Source: an uncultured Lachnospiraceae bacterium
GTDB taxonomy: Bacteria; Bacillota_A; Clostridia; Lachnospirales; Lachnospiraceae
Length of the DNA: 24,704 nt
Direction: 5' to 3'
Assembly: GCA_902773195.1 (NCBI GenBank)
Contig: CACYDL010000242.1
Span: 1-24,704 of the forward strand
Below the pieces are notes generated by a model that made no database searches, was not told where the DNA came from, and saw nothing but the letters and a program-made list of their open reading frames with translations. The translations under genes were made by a program, and so were the position numbers. How positions within the stretch are numbered: position 1 is the first letter of the stretch; the number at the start of each line of letters is the position of its first letter. Positions 22,990 to 24,704 of the stretch are shown here, one piece after another.

Positions 22990-23018
22990 TTGACTCCCCC
23001 AAAAGCATTTGCTAGAAT
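22990..23018 (+). promoter_or_regulatory. Promoter of nrdD
   Basis: TTGACT (22990-22995), a 17-base spacer and TAGAAT (23013-23018). Start expected near 23025. The -10 element lies inside the left arm of a long perfect inverted repeat. Confidence 0.75.
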
Positions 23019-23054
23019 GAATTCCGGCCGCCAGAGGCGGCCGGAATTCATTCT
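23014..23054. repeat. Perfect 19-bp inverted repeat over the nrdD -10 and leader
   Basis: The arm 23014-23032 (AGAATGAATTCC, then GGCCGCC) is the exact reverse complement of 23036-23054, with a 3-base AGA loop. It covers the -10 element and the first leader bases. No T-tract follows on the plus strand. It could be an operator, a cruciform-forming element, or a terminator-like barrier. Confidence 0.9.
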
Positions 23055-23075
23055 GAAGACACAAGGGGTGGGGAG

Positions 23076-24704
23076 ATGAAAATCATAAAGCGCAACGGCT
23101 CGGAGGCGGAATTCGACTCCGAAAAGATTGCTGTGGCCGTCACAAAGGCCAACAACGCATCACCGGAAAAGGAACTCACGGAGGCGGATATCGACGCGAT
23201 CGCGGCCAATATCACCGCCGCCTGCGAGAAGATGAACCGCACCGTCTCGGTCGAGGAAGTTCAGGACATGGTCGAGACCGAGATCATGCACAAAAACGCC
23301 TATCAGGTCGCCAGGGGCTATATCAAGTACCGCTACAACCGCTCCCTTGTCAGGCGCGCCAATACGACGGACGCGAGAATCCTGTCCCTCATCGAGTGCA
23401 ACAACGAGGAGGTCATGCAGGAGAACTCCAACAAGGATCCTGTCGTCAATTCCGTCCAGAGAGACTATATGGCCGGCGAGGTCAGCAAGGACATCACCGA
23501 GCGTCTGCTGCTTCCGCCGGAGATCACGAAGGCTCACAGGGAAGGTCTGATTCATTTCCATGACTCGGACTACTTCGCGCAGCACATGTACAACTGCTGC
23601 CTGGTGAACCTCGAGGACATGCTGCAGTACGGCACCGTGATTTCCGAGACCTATATCGAGAGACCCCACAGCTTTTCCACCGCCTGCAATATCGCCACCC
23701 AGATCATCGCCCAGGTGGCTTCCAACCAGTACGGCGGACAGAGCATCTCCCTCGCCCATCTGGCTCCCTTCGTCGACGTCTCGAGACAGAAGATCCGCCG
23801 GCACGTCCTGGAGGAGATGAACATCATCGGGACGGATCCGTCGGACGAGGCCGTCAGCCGGATCGTGGAGGCCCGCCTCCGCCGCGAGGTGGAAAAGGGG
23901 ATCCAGACGATCCAGTACCAGGTCATCACCCTGATGACGACCAACGGACAGGCCCCCTTCCTGACGGTGTTCATGTACCTCAACGAGGCGAAGAACGAGC
24001 GGGAGAAGAAGGACCTCGCCATCTGCATCGAGGAGATGCTCCGGCAGAGGATCCAGGGCGTCAAGAACGAGAAGGGCGTGTGGATCACCCCGGCCTTCCC
24101 GAAGCTGATCTACGTCCTCGAGGACGACAACATCGAGCCGGATTCGGAGTACTGGAATCTGACCGTTCTCGCGGCGAAGTGCACCGCGAAGCGGATGGTC
24201 CCCGACTATATCTCCGAGAAGATGATGAAGCAGCTGAAGGGCGGGGACGTCTATCCCTGCATGGGCTGCCGGAGCTTCCTGACCCCCGACCGCTTCACGG
24301 AGGCGGGCATCGGAAATATTGCCCACGCGCGCAACTACTCCGGCTCCTCCCACAAGTACTACGGCCGCTTCAACCAGGGCGTGGTCACCCTCAACCTGGT
24401 GGACGCCGCCTGCTCCTCGGGCAAGGACGAGGCAGCCTTCTGGAAGATCATGGAGGAGAGGATGGAGCTCTGTCACCGGGCGCTCCGGATCCGCCATGAG
24501 AGACTCCTCGGCACGCTGTCCGACGCGGCGCCGATCCTCTGGCAGTACGGCGCCATCGCGCGGCTGAAGAAGGGCGAGAAGATCGACCGCCTGCTCTACG
24601 ACGGCTACAGCACCATCTCCCTGGGCTACGCGGGACTTGCGGAGTGTGTCTATTACATGAAGGGCATCTCCCACACCAGCGAAGAAGGCAAGGAATTCGG
24701 GCTT
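23076..24704 (+). CDS. nrdD: Anaerobic ribonucleoside-triphosphate reductase, N-terminal part
   Basis: Class III ribonucleotide reductase; 543 codons are visible and the frame runs off the right edge. The ATG at 23076 follows GGGGTGGGGAG. Residues 1 to about 90 form an ATP-cone (MKIIKRNGSEAEFDSEKI), the allosteric dATP/ATP sensor. The catalytic domain follows with HFHDSDYF (160-167), NCCLVNLEDML (173-183) and CMGCRSFL (395-402), in which C398 matches the thiyl-radical cysteine of NrdD. The zinc-binding tail and the glycyl-radical site should lie beyond the window, as should the activase gene nrdG. It makes deoxynucleotides without oxygen, which fits an anaerobe. Confidence 0.96.
   Translation, partial: MKIIKRNGSEAEFDSEKIAVAVTKANNASPEKELTEADIDAIAANITAACEKMNRTVSVEEVQDMVETEIMHKNAYQVARGYIKYRYNRSLVRRANTTDARILSLIECNNEEVMQENSNKDPVVNSVQRDYMAGEVSKDITERLLLPPEITKAHREGLIHFHDSDYFAQHMYNCCLVNLEDMLQYGTVISETYIERPHSFSTACNIATQIIAQVASNQYGGQSISLAHLAPFVDVSRQKIRRHVLEEMNIIGTDPSDEAVSRIVEARLRREVEKGIQTIQYQVITLMTTNGQAPFLTVFMYLNEAKNEREKKDLAICIEEMLRQRIQGVKNEKGVWITPAFPKLIYVLEDDNIEPDSEYWNLTVLAAKCTAKRMVPDYISEKMMKQLKGGDVYPCMGCRSFLTPDRFTEAGIGNIAHARNYSGSSHKYYGRFNQGVVTLNLVDAACSSGKDEAAFWKIMEERMELCHRALRIRHERLLGTLSDAAPILWQYGAIARLKKGEKIDRLLYDGYSTISLGYAGLAECVYYMKGISHTSEEGKEFGL

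Overview
The window is GC-rich DNA from an anaerobic, fermentative bacterium, most likely a Bacillota/Clostridia member of Lachnospiraceae type. That placement is an inference from gene content: an anaerobic class III ribonucleotide reductase, a lipoprotein with a lipobox, strong AGGAGG ribosome binding sites, MEP-pathway isoprenoid synthesis, and dense antisense shadow ORFs caused by high GC. It is a chromosomal segment. I see no phage, IS element, CRISPR array, rRNA or tRNA.

Left part (1-13556): a truncated Ada-type/AraC regulator runs off the left edge on the minus strand. Divergent from it is a promoter flanked by two palindromes that drives a permease/ATPase ABC pair (487-2372). A long plus-strand run follows: FTR1 iron permease, P19-type periplasmic metal protein, DUF2318 membrane protein with a five-cysteine tail, two MacB/FtsX-like permeases and their ATPase. 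This is the gene order of the Campylobacter P19 iron system. The run continues with small gaps into an FMN-binding lipoprotein, an unrecognised secreted or anchored protein with an SGAS motif, a five-helix four-histidine membrane protein, a fumarate reductase-type flavoprotein and a three-cluster iron-sulfur subunit. The last three look like a type B complex II. The joining of a P19/FTR1 iron importer, an FMN lipoprotein and a complex II-like module in one array is the most interesting feature here. It suggests a redox-coupled iron acquisition or respiratory system, but that link is inferred from position only.

Middle part (13557-16580): a lactaldehyde reductase-type iron alcohol dehydrogenase (FucO) with its own promoter, a long hairpin, and an intracellular GH32 sucrose-6-phosphate hydrolase. 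The 3' end of the GH32 gene is tandemly duplicated across its stop codon. A bidirectional terminator then separates it from converging minus-strand genes.

Minus-strand operon (21392 down to 16587): tsaE-tsaB-rimI-rnz-tsaD-ispD and finally a 59-codon remnant of an NCS2 nucleobase permease. It combines the tRNA t6A machinery, ribosomal protein acetylation, tRNA 3' processing and isoprenoid synthesis. A stop-anchored ~37-bp tandem repeat fills the rimI-rnz gap.

Right part: a divergent promoter drives pepT (peptidase T). It is followed by a promoter with two NrdR-like boxes and a perfect 19-bp inverted repeat in front of nrdD, which runs off the right edge. Several starts were set at internal ATG/GTG codons with good ribosome binding sites rather than at the longest open frame.
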